A stretch of DNA of 64,000 nt, from NCBI GenBank assembly GCA_023229575.1, contig JALNYZ010000017.1, positions 1 to 64,000 of the forward strand, read 5' to 3'. The DNA is from Prolixibacteraceae bacterium. Lineage in GTDB: Bacteria > Bacteroidota > Bacteroidia > Bacteroidales > Prolixibacteraceae. The translations under genes were made by a program, and so were the position numbers. Below the pieces are notes generated by a model. It was not told where the DNA came from. It ran no database searches and saw only the letters and a list, made by a program, of their open reading frames with translations. Shown in pieces: positions 35,304 through 44,639 of the stretch. Each line of letters begins with the position of its first letter. Within the stretch, counting starts at the first letter, position 1.

Positions 35304-37598
35304 ATGAAAAAAACTTCTATAACATTTTTTGCAGTATGCTTCATTCTACTGGGTTCGTTGCTCGTTGGATTGCCTTTTGAGAACAGTTTATTAGAGGCGA
35401 TGTCAAATAAAGGAAATAAGAGAGGTACATCGTTTTCGGATACGAAATCCGGCCAAGCCAATAGAAGACCAATCGTTCTTAATGATTCGGAAAATTTTGA
35501 AGATATTGAAATTAAGGATTTTGATGGAAAGGTCGATAAGTTAGTAAAGCCAGTGTCTCTGAAAATATTTGAGACTACAAACGAGCAGCTTATGGGTCGT
35601 CGGGTATTTACTGACTTTGTTCGGACTCACATTGACAGTCTTGAGGAAAAGAGAAAGTTAGAACTGGACGGGTTGAAAAATCCTGCTGAGTGGAGCGCAA
35701 GACAAAAGAATATCAGGGAAGGGTTATACAAATTTTTGGGTGAATTTCCGGAAAGAACGCCATTGAATGCGAGAACTGTCGGTAAACTAGACCGGGAGAA
35801 TTATACAATCGAAAAGATAATATTTGAAAGTCAGCCCAGATACTATGTTACCGCAAATTTATATATCCCCAAAGATCGCAAATTCCCTTTACCAGGAGTG
35901 GTTCTCACATGCGGTCACTCTAACGATGCCAAGGCTTATGATGAATATCAGATGACATGTTTGGGACTGGCATCAAAGGGTTATGTTGTGCTGATTTTTG
36001 ATCCTATGGGTCAGGGCGAACGCTCGGAGTATTTCGATGCAGGAACTAAAAATCCTCTTGTTCCTATGTCGGTCAGCCAGCACCATTATGTTGGCCGGCC
36101 TGCCTTTCTGGTAGATTGGACTCTTTCAGGATTGCGTACCTGGGATGCTGTCAGGGCTGTGGATTATCTGGTATCGCGACCTGAAGTTGATAAAAACAAG
36201 CTTGCCTCTGTTGGTCAATCTGGCGGCGGCCAGATGGCTCTGTTACTTACTGCTGTCGATGAACGGATTAAAGTCTGTGCAGCTTCTCATCCTGGCGGAA
36301 GTATGGAGTATACATACCTTTTGGGACAGAGATTAGCAGACAGGGAAATTCTTAGTCTAATTCCACCCCGGCCTCTTAGAATAATAGTTGGTAGTGAGTC
36401 TGGTGAAGAGCCATATCACAGGCAAAGGATTGAAGATATGCAGCTTTTTTATGAAGGTCTTGGAGCAGGCAAACAATGTGGCAATATGGATGTGGTGCCA
36501 GGGATTCATTCGATGAAACGGCCAAATCGTGAATCAGTATATGAATGGTTGAATAAATGGTTAGATAAAGAAGTGGAAGGTAAAGCAGAGGCTATGATTG
36601 AACCTGAAAAAATAGAGACGCTCAGGTGCACAGATAGCGGGAATACGATCATTTCACTTGGAAGTGAAACCGGGCAAAATATAAATGAGAAACGTGCTGA
36701 CAAGATTTACAAACCAGAAATGGACCTAACAAAGCTAAAAGAACGTATTGCCAAACGTATCGGATTAGCAATACCAGAAAATGCCTCTGTACCAGTGGCA
36801 CATTCATTTGGCACAATACTCTATGAAGATATCACAATCGAAAAGCTAACTTATGAGAGTGAGAAGGGCATAGTAATTCCCACCCTGCTCATAAAACCAA
36901 AAAATGTAAAACCTGGTAGCCCTGTTTATATTTATGCTTCCGATAAGGGGAAGCCAGATAAAATTGACGATTCCATCCTGCCATTTATTCTCGCAAAAAA
37001 TGGATATACCGTACTCGCAATTGATGTTCGCGGAATTGGTGAAACAAGTCCAACCCCGCCATTGGGTCTTGACCAATTTACTGGTTATACACCATCTTTA
37101 TGGAAGCATGACGTTCTGGCCATCGAAAGCGCCAGCTTTGGGCGCACTACGCTGGGCATGAGAACGTTTGATGTGATAAGGGGAATTGATCTTCTCCATT
37201 CGCGCGACGATTTTAAAGGCAGAAAAATAATAGTTGTTGGTGAAGGGCTGGGAGGTCTATGGGCACTGCTTGCATCAGTTTATGATTCACGTATTAATGG
37301 TGTGGTGACCATCGGCACGTTACCCTCCTATAAATTACTGATTACTAACCACTATTATAATGTTTGGGGATATTTTTGGGTTCCTGGTGCCTTACATGAT
37401 TTTGATATTCCGGATCTAACACGGCTTATTTCACCCAAACCTCAGATTTGGATTAATCCTGTCAATGAAATGGGGAATAAACTTAATATTTTGAGTGCCT
37501 CTTCAATTACCGGCTCAAATAAATATTTGCACATCATTACTCTCGGGAATGATTCAATTGGGAAAGTTTTAAAGCAATTCAATAGAATATTTAATTAA
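35304..37598 (+). CDS. Two-domain exported alpha/beta-hydrolase, second copy
   Basis: A 764-residue protein with an N-terminal signal (FFAVCFILLGSLLVGLPF). Domain 1 (about 120-430) contains Ser306 in GQSGGG, VVLTCGHSNDAKAY, FDPMGQGERSEYF and a likely catalytic His in VPGIHSMKRPNRES. Domain 2 (about 500-760) has FDVRGIGETSPTPP-type fold motifs, but GEGLG carries Gly648 at the nucleophile position. The architecture matches 23250, although the leaders differ (no twin arginine here). The next gene starts 1 bp after the stop, so the two are almost certainly translated from one mRNA. Probable glycan deacetylase or pectin demethylase. Confidence 0.85.
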   Translation: MKKTSITFFAVCFILLGSLLVGLPFENSLLEAMSNKGNKRGTSFSDTKSGQANRRPIVLNDSENFEDIEIKDFDGKVDKLVKPVSLKIFETTNEQLMGRRVFTDFVRTHIDSLEEKRKLELDGLKNPAEWSARQKNIREGLYKFLGEFPERTPLNARTVGKLDRENYTIEKIIFESQPRYYVTANLYIPKDRKFPLPGVVLTCGHSNDAKAYDEYQMTCLGLASKGYVVLIFDPMGQGERSEYFDAGTKNPLVPMSVSQHHYVGRPAFLVDWTLSGLRTWDAVRAVDYLVSRPEVDKNKLASVGQSGGGQMALLLTAVDERIKVCAASHPGGSMEYTYLLGQRLADREILSLIPPRPLRIIVGSESGEEPYHRQRIEDMQLFYEGLGAGKQCGNMDVVPGIHSMKRPNRESVYEWLNKWLDKEVEGKAEAMIEPEKIETLRCTDSGNTIISLGSETGQNINEKRADKIYKPEMDLTKLKERIAKRIGLAIPENASVPVAHSFGTILYEDITIEKLTYESEKGIVIPTLLIKPKNVKPGSPVYIYASDKGKPDKIDDSILPFILAKNGYTVLAIDVRGIGETSPTPPLGLDQFTGYTPSLWKHDVLAIESASFGRTTLGMRTFDVIRGIDLLHSRDDFKGRKIIVVGEGLGGLWALLASVYDSRINGVVTIGTLPSYKLLITNHYYNVWGYFWVPGALHDFDIPDLTRLISPKPQIWINPVNEMGNKLNILSASSITGSNKYLHIITLGNDSIGKVLKQFNRIFN

Positions 37599-37599
37599 A

Positions 37600-38910
37600 A
37601 TGATAAAAATTACTCTTCAATCACACCGTTTGGGAATGTTAGTCCTGGTGTTTTTTAGTTTCGGTATTTTTAATGTCTTTGCCCAGGAAGCCGAAATTTG
37701 TCTTGTGGAAACAAGGGAATATCCTGGCAAGGATCCCGTGATGTGGGATGGATTGTATGCCGCGAAGGATGGGAAAGTTTATTCCGGCTTAATTACTGAA
37801 GGGGCAAGCGCCCATTTTTATGTGTATGATCCGGTAGCAGATACTCATGAGATGTTATTCGATATGGCTGAATTCTTCGGCGAAAGAGGCAAAGGGATCA
37901 GGACAACCGGAAAAATACATAACAAGCCTGTTGAAGATGATGAAGGCAATATCTATTTTGTCCCCATGTGTAACGGAGGCGGCCCGAATACGATTGATTA
38001 CACAAGCTGGAGAGGTGGGCATTGGATGAAATATGATCCCAGAACCAGGAAGCTGGAAGACTTGGGTTTGGTTGACCAGGGAATTGGCTGCTATCCGTTA
38101 GCGATTGATAAGAAGCGTGGATATCTTTTTGGTATAGGCTTTACCGGATATTTTTACCGGTTTGATATTAAAAACCGGATCACGAAAAACTTTGGACGTG
38201 TGAGTAATTGGGATATTTGCCGGAGTATTTTCTGTGATGACAAAGGTAATGTATATATGAGCTATCCAACTGCACATGTAGCCATGTACGATGCCAAAAA
38301 AGATAAGGTGTACGAAACTTCGCTTCGTACACCTTATGATCCAACCATTTACCCCACCCAATTAAAAAATCCGATGATCGACAGGACATATGACTGGAGG
38401 GATGTTGAATGGGACCCAATTCAAAAGGTGGCCTACGGAATAACATGTGGCAGCGGTTCGATTTTATTCCGGTTTGATACGCATGATGGAGCTGAGGGTA
38501 AAATTACCCCTCTTGTAAAAATGTGTGATGGTAAATTCCTTGAAGGCAACCGGAAGGACATACCCTATTCCCCGCTTTCTTTTACTGTTGACAGCCGAAA
38601 CAGGAAGATTTATTTTGCCCCTTCAGCCCGTGGTTTCTCCATACAGAATTATGCGGAAACCTTTGGCAGTGATGAAGGGCATCATCTGATCATGTACGAT
38701 ATTAAAACTGATCAGCGAGTTGATCTAGGTGTTATGCAAACAGCCGACGGGCGGAAAGTTTTCGGTTGTGAAGCTGCTTCGGTTGGCCACGATGGAACTG
38801 TGTACCTTTGCGGACAGGCAGAGGTTAAAGACAAAAAGAATTCCACTTTTATTATTGGTAATATTCCTACAGCGTTACAATTGATTATTTACAAGCCACT
38901 TCATCAGTAA
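37600..38910 (+). CDS. Exported beta-propeller-like protein
   Basis: A 436-residue protein with a signal peptide (MLVLVFFSFGIFNVFAQ). It has regularly spaced blade-like motifs: DGKVYSGLITEGASAHFYVY, EGNIYFVPMC, KRGYLFGIGFTGYFYRFD, KGNVYMSYPTAHVAMYD, NRKIYFAPSARG and DGTVYLCGQAEV. It is more distant from 28266 and 38950, which resemble each other. It is translationally coupled to the upstream esterase. The fold is a reasonable inference; whether it is an enzyme or a binding protein is open. Confidence 0.75.
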   Translation: MIKITLQSHRLGMLVLVFFSFGIFNVFAQEAEICLVETREYPGKDPVMWDGLYAAKDGKVYSGLITEGASAHFYVYDPVADTHEMLFDMAEFFGERGKGIRTTGKIHNKPVEDDEGNIYFVPMCNGGGPNTIDYTSWRGGHWMKYDPRTRKLEDLGLVDQGIGCYPLAIDKKRGYLFGIGFTGYFYRFDIKNRITKNFGRVSNWDICRSIFCDDKGNVYMSYPTAHVAMYDAKKDKVYETSLRTPYDPTIYPTQLKNPMIDRTYDWRDVEWDPIQKVAYGITCGSGSILFRFDTHDGAEGKITPLVKMCDGKFLEGNRKDIPYSPLSFTVDSRNRKIYFAPSARGFSIQNYAETFGSDEGHHLIMYDIKTDQRVDLGVMQTADGRKVFGCEAASVGHDGTVYLCGQAEVKDKKNSTFIIGNIPTALQLIIYKPLHQ

Positions 38911-38949
38911 GTTTACAGGTTCTATTAAAATAATAAAGGAGAAAATCTT

Positions 38950-40236
38950 ATGATCGTAATGAAATCGAAATTGTCTGTCACCTACTTTTTTACTCTCACT
39001 GCTTTTATAATGGTGAATAACGTTTATTCCCAGGATTGGGCAGTACCAGTCATTAAAAATCAACAACGGGTTGACCTGAGAGATCTTGGGTATCCTTCTG
39101 TAAATGAGGTTCCTGTTAATAGCAGTGCCATAACCTCGCTTTTAACGGCAAGAGATGGAATCATATATGGGGGTACAAGTGGCGAAGAAGCCTATTTCTT
39201 TTTATTCGACCCTTCGATCAATAAGGTGAAGCACCTCGGAAAGATTCCCGGACAGACCGGTATCCACCACTCCCTGGTAGAAGATAAAGACGGGAACATT
39301 TACATTGGTACCGGTCAAAATGTATTTGACGATGTTCCATTATCCAAATGGGGCGAAGGTGACGATAAGTTGGATGTTACCTTATGGAAGGACATTAAAC
39401 GACATTTTAGCGGTTATCCCGGCGGTCATTTATATGGTTATCATCCGGCTGTAAGCAAAGAAAATGTGATGTTGCCTGACATGGATTGTGAAGCGGAAGA
39501 TTTGGGCATCCCTGTGGCAAATAATTCTATTTATGCCCTCACAATCAACCCGAAAGGTGACGAGATTTATGGTCTGACCTATCCTGATGGCCATTTTTTT
39601 ATTTACAATATTTCTCAGAAGAAATTTACCGATCTGGGAGAAATTGATCATCAAAAAGTTTATCATGGACCTGAACGACAGTGGAGGACACTTCCACGGG
39701 TCCTGGTTTGTGACGGTTCAGGCAGGGTATTTATGTCCGGAAACAAAGGAATGTTAAAATACTATGACCCCGAAATTGGGAAACTTGTTTCTACCAATAT
39801 TGAGGTGCCAGGCGATTATTACTATATGCAATTTTATCAGGACTACACAGCAGTGGAGTATTTTGCAAAAGACCCTAACGGGTTGATTTACGGTGGAACG
39901 ACTGATGGCTATCTGTTCTCTTTTGATCCACAAAAAATGAAACTGATAAATCTTGGAAAAGTCCGCGAATCAAGGCGATTGAGGTGTTTGACTGTTGGGA
40001 AGGATGGCAAAGTTTATTTAATGGCTGGAGAACTTTCAACGACAAAGCCTTGTCAATTTTACTCATACGATCCCCATGCAGGTGGTTTTGACATACTTGG
40101 TCTTTTAATCGTTGACCGTAGCCCTTACTATTATTGGCGGGGCCAGCAATTTGATGCCATGACCACGGGCCTTGATGGAACAATCTATATGGGAGAAAGT
40201 GAACGTAAATCACATTTGTTTCTTTATATACCCTGA
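38950..40236 (+). CDS. Exported beta-propeller-like protein, full-length relative of 28266
   Basis: A 428-residue protein with a signal peptide (TYFFTLTAFIMVNNVYSQ), preceded by AGGAGA 12 nt upstream of the ATG. From residue 58 it aligns with 28266: IIYGGTSGEEAYFFLFDP, KDGNIYIGTGQNVFDDVPL, NSIYALTINPKGDEIYGL, GLIYGGTTDGYLFSFDP and VDRSPYYYWRGQQFDAM. It therefore shows what the truncated copy has lost. It could be a propeller-fold lyase or glycosidase acting in the periplasm. No catalytic residues can be named with confidence. Confidence 0.78.
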   Translation: MIVMKSKLSVTYFFTLTAFIMVNNVYSQDWAVPVIKNQQRVDLRDLGYPSVNEVPVNSSAITSLLTARDGIIYGGTSGEEAYFFLFDPSINKVKHLGKIPGQTGIHHSLVEDKDGNIYIGTGQNVFDDVPLSKWGEGDDKLDVTLWKDIKRHFSGYPGGHLYGYHPAVSKENVMLPDMDCEAEDLGIPVANNSIYALTINPKGDEIYGLTYPDGHFFIYNISQKKFTDLGEIDHQKVYHGPERQWRTLPRVLVCDGSGRVFMSGNKGMLKYYDPEIGKLVSTNIEVPGDYYYMQFYQDYTAVEYFAKDPNGLIYGGTTDGYLFSFDPQKMKLINLGKVRESRRLRCLTVGKDGKVYLMAGELSTTKPCQFYSYDPHAGGFDILGLLIVDRSPYYYWRGQQFDAMTTGLDGTIYMGESERKSHLFLYIP

Positions 40237-40363
40237 TCATCTGTAAATGTATTGCCCTTTATAGTAGCATAGACACAGAACGCCAATAAAAACCGGGATA
40301 GCGTTCAGTATAATATCTAATAAATTACAGCCTAAATTTTAACCAACTAAGTTGATATCTATC

Positions 40364-43300
40364 ATGAAACGTGCACCACTAATATTTGCCATTTTCTTTT
40401 CAGTTCAACTGCTCTTTGCACAAAAGGCCACCATTACTGAAGAAAGCATGGAATTGCTAACCTATCCGTATAGCGACCCTAATCCAAATCCTATCTTATC
40501 TGCATCTGGAAGAAATTTCAAGATATACCCTTATCATTCTTTCGATGGATATTCTTTAATCCCGCAAAAGCAGAAATGGAAAGTCATCAAACTTGAAAAC
40601 GATTACATCGAAGTCTATATTTTGCCTGAAGTAGGCGGTAAAGTCTGGGGCGCTGTTGAAAAGTCCACCGGCAAAGAATTCATTTACCACAATGATGTGA
40701 TGAAGTTCCGGAACATTTCCATGCGTGGTCCCTGGACTTCAGGCGGGATTGAATTTAATCTGGGAATAATTGGCCATTCACCGGCAACTGCAAGCCCGGT
40801 TGATTATCTGATCCGGGAAAATGCCGACGGAAGTGTTAGCTGTATTGTTGGAAATATCGATTTGCCTTCGCGCACGCAATGGCGGGTTGAGGTCAGGCTT
40901 CCCAAAGACAAAGCTTATTTTGAAACCATTCCTTTGTGGAATAATCCGACTCCCTTATCACAATCTTATTATTGCTTTATGACTGGGGCGGCTGTTGTTT
41001 CTGACGATCTGGAGTTTTTCTACCCCGGAAACCAGGCGCTGGAACACAGTGGAGAAGTCAAGTCCTGGCCAGTTCAGAACGGACACCTCAAGTCAATCTA
41101 CCCGAATAACGCGTACGGTTCACATACCTCGGTACATGTTGTTGGCGAGTACAATGATTTTATGGGCGGGTACTACCATAAATCCGAATTTGGGTTCGGC
41201 CATTGGGCTTTGTACAACGATATGCCTGGCCGTAAACTCTGGCTTTGGGCCTTATCTGGCGAAGGCGAGATATGGAAGGACCTTCTGACCGATATACACG
41301 GGCAATATATGGAATTTCAGGCCGGCCGTACGTTTAATCAATATGGTCAATCTTCGTTCCGAAGCCCGATTAAAGAGATGCCTTTTAATCCCGGTGTTAC
41401 CGACCAATGGAAAGAAATATGGTTTCCGGTAAAAGAAATTGGCGGGTTGCAGGAAGTTTCGCCAATGGGTGTTTTAAATGTCAAACATGTACATGGTAAA
41501 CTCGAAATTGGAGTCAATGCGCTGGCATTTGTTCAAGCCAAACTGATCGTAAAATCAAACGAAAAAATCATATTTACTGAAGACAAAAAGTTCAGTCCAA
41601 TGGATGTTTATAAAACTACTGTTGCCCTGGAAGAAAATGAGCCTTATGAGGTGATTGCGGAAGGGATGGACCTTTCGCATGGTTCGGTAAACAAAAAATT
41701 AATCAAGCGGCCATTTGCCACAACAATACCTGCTGATCCTTCAAGTGCGGCCAGCTTATTTCAGGACGGAACGGAATTTAAAGAAAACCGCAATTACAAC
41801 CCGGCACGCATAAGTTTTAAGAAGTGCCTGGCAAAAGATCCGTTGTACATTGATGCGATGGCAGCTTTGACCGAATTGTATTATCGGAGCAATCAGTTCG
41901 ATTCGGCATTGTACTTTGCCAACCAGGCTTTACAGTTAGATGCCTATCATCCGGCGGCCAATTATTACGCCGGAATAACGTACCGGGCACAGGGAGATCT
42001 TGTTAATGCGCTCGAAACGTTTGGATGGGCAGCCCGTTCAATGGAATTCCGTTCGGTAGCCTATTCCCAAATGGCAGGCATCGAATTGCAGCTTCACGAC
42101 CTCCATTTGGCTGAACAATATGCAAACCAGTCGTTAGACTATAACCGTTTCAACCTTAATGCTTTTAAAGTTTTGGCGATTAATTACAGGCTGCAAGGAA
42201 AACCTGATCTGGCAGACCGTATGATTGACAACATTATCGCTTTGGATCCGTTAAGCCATTTTGCTGGTTTTGAACGGTTTCGTTTGCATCCTTCTGTGGA
42301 AAATCTATCCAAATTCAAAGATGGTATCCGGAATGAATTCCCATACCAAACTTACCTGGAATTGACCATTGATTATTATGATTTAGGCCTAAAGGAAGAT
42401 GCACTGGCAGTACTAGAGAATGCACCGGTTCAGCCGTTGGTTTCCTTGTGGAAGGCGTTTCTGAAGGATGATCCCTCGATGTTGGATGAAATAGCCAAAG
42501 CATCACCAGCCTTTGTTTTCCCGTACCGTACAGAAACCGTTTCCGCTTTGAACTGGGCAGTAGCGAAAAACAATCATTGGAAATTCAAGTACTACCTTGG
42601 CTTAAATTACTGGGCAATTCAAAGGGAAGATGATGCCAGGCAACTATTCAGGACTTGTGGGCAGGAACCGGATTATGCCATTTTCTATCAGTCGCGGGCA
42701 TATCTGGAAAAACAAACCGATGAAAATCAGTTTCTCAGTGATCTCCAGACAGCTCATCGACTGGCCCCGGATGACTGGCGTGCAGCAAACAAACTGATTG
42801 AACACTATTTGAATACTTCGGATTATAAAACGGCTTTAACCCTTTCAACCAACGAGGCGATAAAATTTAAGGGAAATTACAACATGGCTTTGCAACATGC
42901 CATTGTGCAGTTAAACAACGCCCAATATAGCGCCTGCATCAAAACGCTCGAAAATACCCATATTATTCCTTTTGAAGGTTCAGTGGAGGGAAAGACAGTT
43001 TACGAGCAGGCTGGCCTGCTATTAGCCATCGATTTAATGAATAAAAAGAAATATAAAGAAGCTTTGGTGAACCTTGACAAATCGAAATCATGGCCAGATA
43101 ATCTTGGTGTAGGAGCGCCTTACAATCCGGATACCCGGATGCAGGATTATCTTGCAGCGATTTGTAAAGATAAATCAGGCTGGGCTAAAGAAGCGGTGGA
43201 AATACGAAATTTAATTCTGAAATATACAAATGCTCATTTCAGCGAATCCAGACAATCGTTGAATAACCTGCTTGCCCTCTTGATTCTTCGGCAACGGGGC

Positions 43301-43486
43301 GAAACAGAATCGGCCAATGCTTTAATCAAAAAAATAAAAGAATCAGGTCAATACAAGCAACTGGCAAATCAGTGGGTCGTGGCTTATTTTTATCAGGATA
43401 CGGTTACCTGTAACACTTTGGAAAAAGAATTTGCAAAGAACCGTTACTTTTCAATATTAAAAAGCATGCTGAATTTTACCAACTAA
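40364..43486 (+). CDS. DUF5107 protein with TPR repeats, exported
   Basis: A 1040-residue exported protein (signal LIFAIFFSVQLLFAQ). The N-terminal half (about 35-360) is the DUF5107 beta-rich domain (VYILPEVGGKVWGAVEKSTG, GPWTSGGIEFNLGIIGHSP), which resembles the galactose-mutarotase-like sandwiches of several glycosidases. After a beta linker, residues of about 455-1030 are tetratricopeptide repeats (DPLYIDAMAALTELYYRSNQ, YHPAANYYAGITYRAQGD, AINYRLQGKPDLADRMIDNI). The frame is open from TTG 40352; ATG 40364 is preferred. Members recur in Bacteroidota glycan loci but the reaction is not established. TPRs may tether it to other periplasmic enzymes. Confidence 0.82.
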   Translation: MKRAPLIFAIFFSVQLLFAQKATITEESMELLTYPYSDPNPNPILSASGRNFKIYPYHSFDGYSLIPQKQKWKVIKLENDYIEVYILPEVGGKVWGAVEKSTGKEFIYHNDVMKFRNISMRGPWTSGGIEFNLGIIGHSPATASPVDYLIRENADGSVSCIVGNIDLPSRTQWRVEVRLPKDKAYFETIPLWNNPTPLSQSYYCFMTGAAVVSDDLEFFYPGNQALEHSGEVKSWPVQNGHLKSIYPNNAYGSHTSVHVVGEYNDFMGGYYHKSEFGFGHWALYNDMPGRKLWLWALSGEGEIWKDLLTDIHGQYMEFQAGRTFNQYGQSSFRSPIKEMPFNPGVTDQWKEIWFPVKEIGGLQEVSPMGVLNVKHVHGKLEIGVNALAFVQAKLIVKSNEKIIFTEDKKFSPMDVYKTTVALEENEPYEVIAEGMDLSHGSVNKKLIKRPFATTIPADPSSAASLFQDGTEFKENRNYNPARISFKKCLAKDPLYIDAMAALTELYYRSNQFDSALYFANQALQLDAYHPAANYYAGITYRAQGDLVNALETFGWAARSMEFRSVAYSQMAGIELQLHDLHLAEQYANQSLDYNRFNLNAFKVLAINYRLQGKPDLADRMIDNIIALDPLSHFAGFERFRLHPSVENLSKFKDGIRNEFPYQTYLELTIDYYDLGLKEDALAVLENAPVQPLVSLWKAFLKDDPSMLDEIAKASPAFVFPYRTETVSALNWAVAKNNHWKFKYYLGLNYWAIQREDDARQLFRTCGQEPDYAIFYQSRAYLEKQTDENQFLSDLQTAHRLAPDDWRAANKLIEHYLNTSDYKTALTLSTNEAIKFKGNYNMALQHAIVQLNNAQYSACIKTLENTHIIPFEGSVEGKTVYEQAGLLLAIDLMNKKKYKEALVNLDKSKSWPDNLGVGAPYNPDTRMQDYLAAICKDKSGWAKEAVEIRNLILKYTNAHFSESRQSLNNLLALLILRQRGETESANALIKKIKESGQYKQLANQWVVAYFYQDTVTCNTLEKEFAKNRYFSILKSMLNFTN

Positions 43487-43498
43487 TAAATAAAAATT

Positions 43499-44569
43499 AT
43501 GAGAACGCAATCAATTTCGATCGTATTGCTGGCAGTACTGATTTTTTCAAGCTGCGGTTTACGGTCCAACAAACAACATCAGGGCGACATGGTACCAGAA
43601 GTAACGTTTGCTGCGCATGAAGCTGATCAAAGAGTTGATGTCATGGTTGATGGAAAGCTATTTACTTCTTATTGCTGGTATGACAAGGTTCTTAAACCCA
43701 TATTGTATCCTGTTTTTACTTCTGCGGGAACTGAAATTACCCGTGGCTTTCCGCTAAAAACGAGAGAAGGTGAACGGAATGACCATCCGCACCAGGTTGG
43801 GATTTGGTTAAACTATGGCAATGTGAATGGCACTGATTTCTGGGGAAACGGTTCTCAGGGATTTGGAACAAAAAATGAGAACGGAGGGGTCATAAAACAT
43901 CTGACAGTAGAGAAAATGACCGGAGGAATTGGAGAAGGCGCAATGTCTGCTATTGCAAGCTGGACCGATCCGGCAGGGAAAGAACTTCTGGCTGAAAGGA
44001 CTGAATTCCATTTTGTTGCAAAAGATTCAATACGGATAATTGACCGCATTACAACCCTTACAGCAACAGGTGGAAGCATCGTTTTTAATGATACGAAAGA
44101 AGGTATGCTGGGTATTCGTGTAGCCCGTCAACTTGAGCTTCCCTCAAATGATGATATTGCCCTCACAGATGCTAAAGGAAACCTTACCACAGTGAAAGCC
44201 TTGTCGAACGAAGGAGTAACGGGAAACTTTATAAGTAGCGAAGGAGTTGCCGGCGGGGCCGTTTGGGGCACAAGGGCAAAATGGATAGACCTTTACGGAA
44301 GCATTGGAAATGAGAAAATCTCCCTGGTTGTTTGTGATCATCCGAAAAACCTCAATTTTCCTACCTGGTGGCATGCACGCGGTTATGGGTTATTTGCGGC
44401 CAACCCACTTGGGGTGAAGGATTTCACTCAAGGAAAGGATTCTTTGAATTATACCATTCCAGCCGGACAATCTTTAACTTTCAGGTATAGGGTAATTATC
44501 AGTTCCGGCGTTCAATTAACCAATAACGGAATCAGTGTTTTTGCCGACGATTTTGCCAAAAAATATTAA
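43499..44569 (+). CDS. DUF6807/PmoA-like lipoprotein
   Basis: A 356-residue lipoprotein (lipobox FSSCG). Motifs YDKVLKPILYPVFTSAGTEI, HPHQVGIWLNYGNVNGTDFW and HPKNLNFPTWWHARGYGLFA are characteristic of the family formerly named PmoA-like (PF14100, DUF6807). Despite that name there is no evidence for methane oxidation. The fold is a mutarotase-like beta-sandwich often found beside Gfo/Idh/MocA oxidoreductases and sugar isomerases. Here it sits 12 bp after the DUF5107 gene and two genes before an oxidoreductase. Role unknown. Confidence 0.82.
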   Translation: MRTQSISIVLLAVLIFSSCGLRSNKQHQGDMVPEVTFAAHEADQRVDVMVDGKLFTSYCWYDKVLKPILYPVFTSAGTEITRGFPLKTREGERNDHPHQVGIWLNYGNVNGTDFWGNGSQGFGTKNENGGVIKHLTVEKMTGGIGEGAMSAIASWTDPAGKELLAERTEFHFVAKDSIRIIDRITTLTATGGSIVFNDTKEGMLGIRVARQLELPSNDDIALTDAKGNLTTVKALSNEGVTGNFISSEGVAGGAVWGTRAKWIDLYGSIGNEKISLVVCDHPKNLNFPTWWHARGYGLFAANPLGVKDFTQGKDSLNYTIPAGQSLTFRYRVIISSGVQLTNNGISVFADDFAKKY

Positions 44570-44639
44570 TTGTACACCTGTAACTACATGAATGCATCTA
44601 TAAATTGGTTTTGAATGAAATAGAACAATTTCGACACAA

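Noticed and set aside
43499..44569. Methane monooxygenase-related function from the PmoA family name
   Set aside because: The family name is historical; the protein is a lipoprotein in a glycan cluster without membrane helices or other methane genes.
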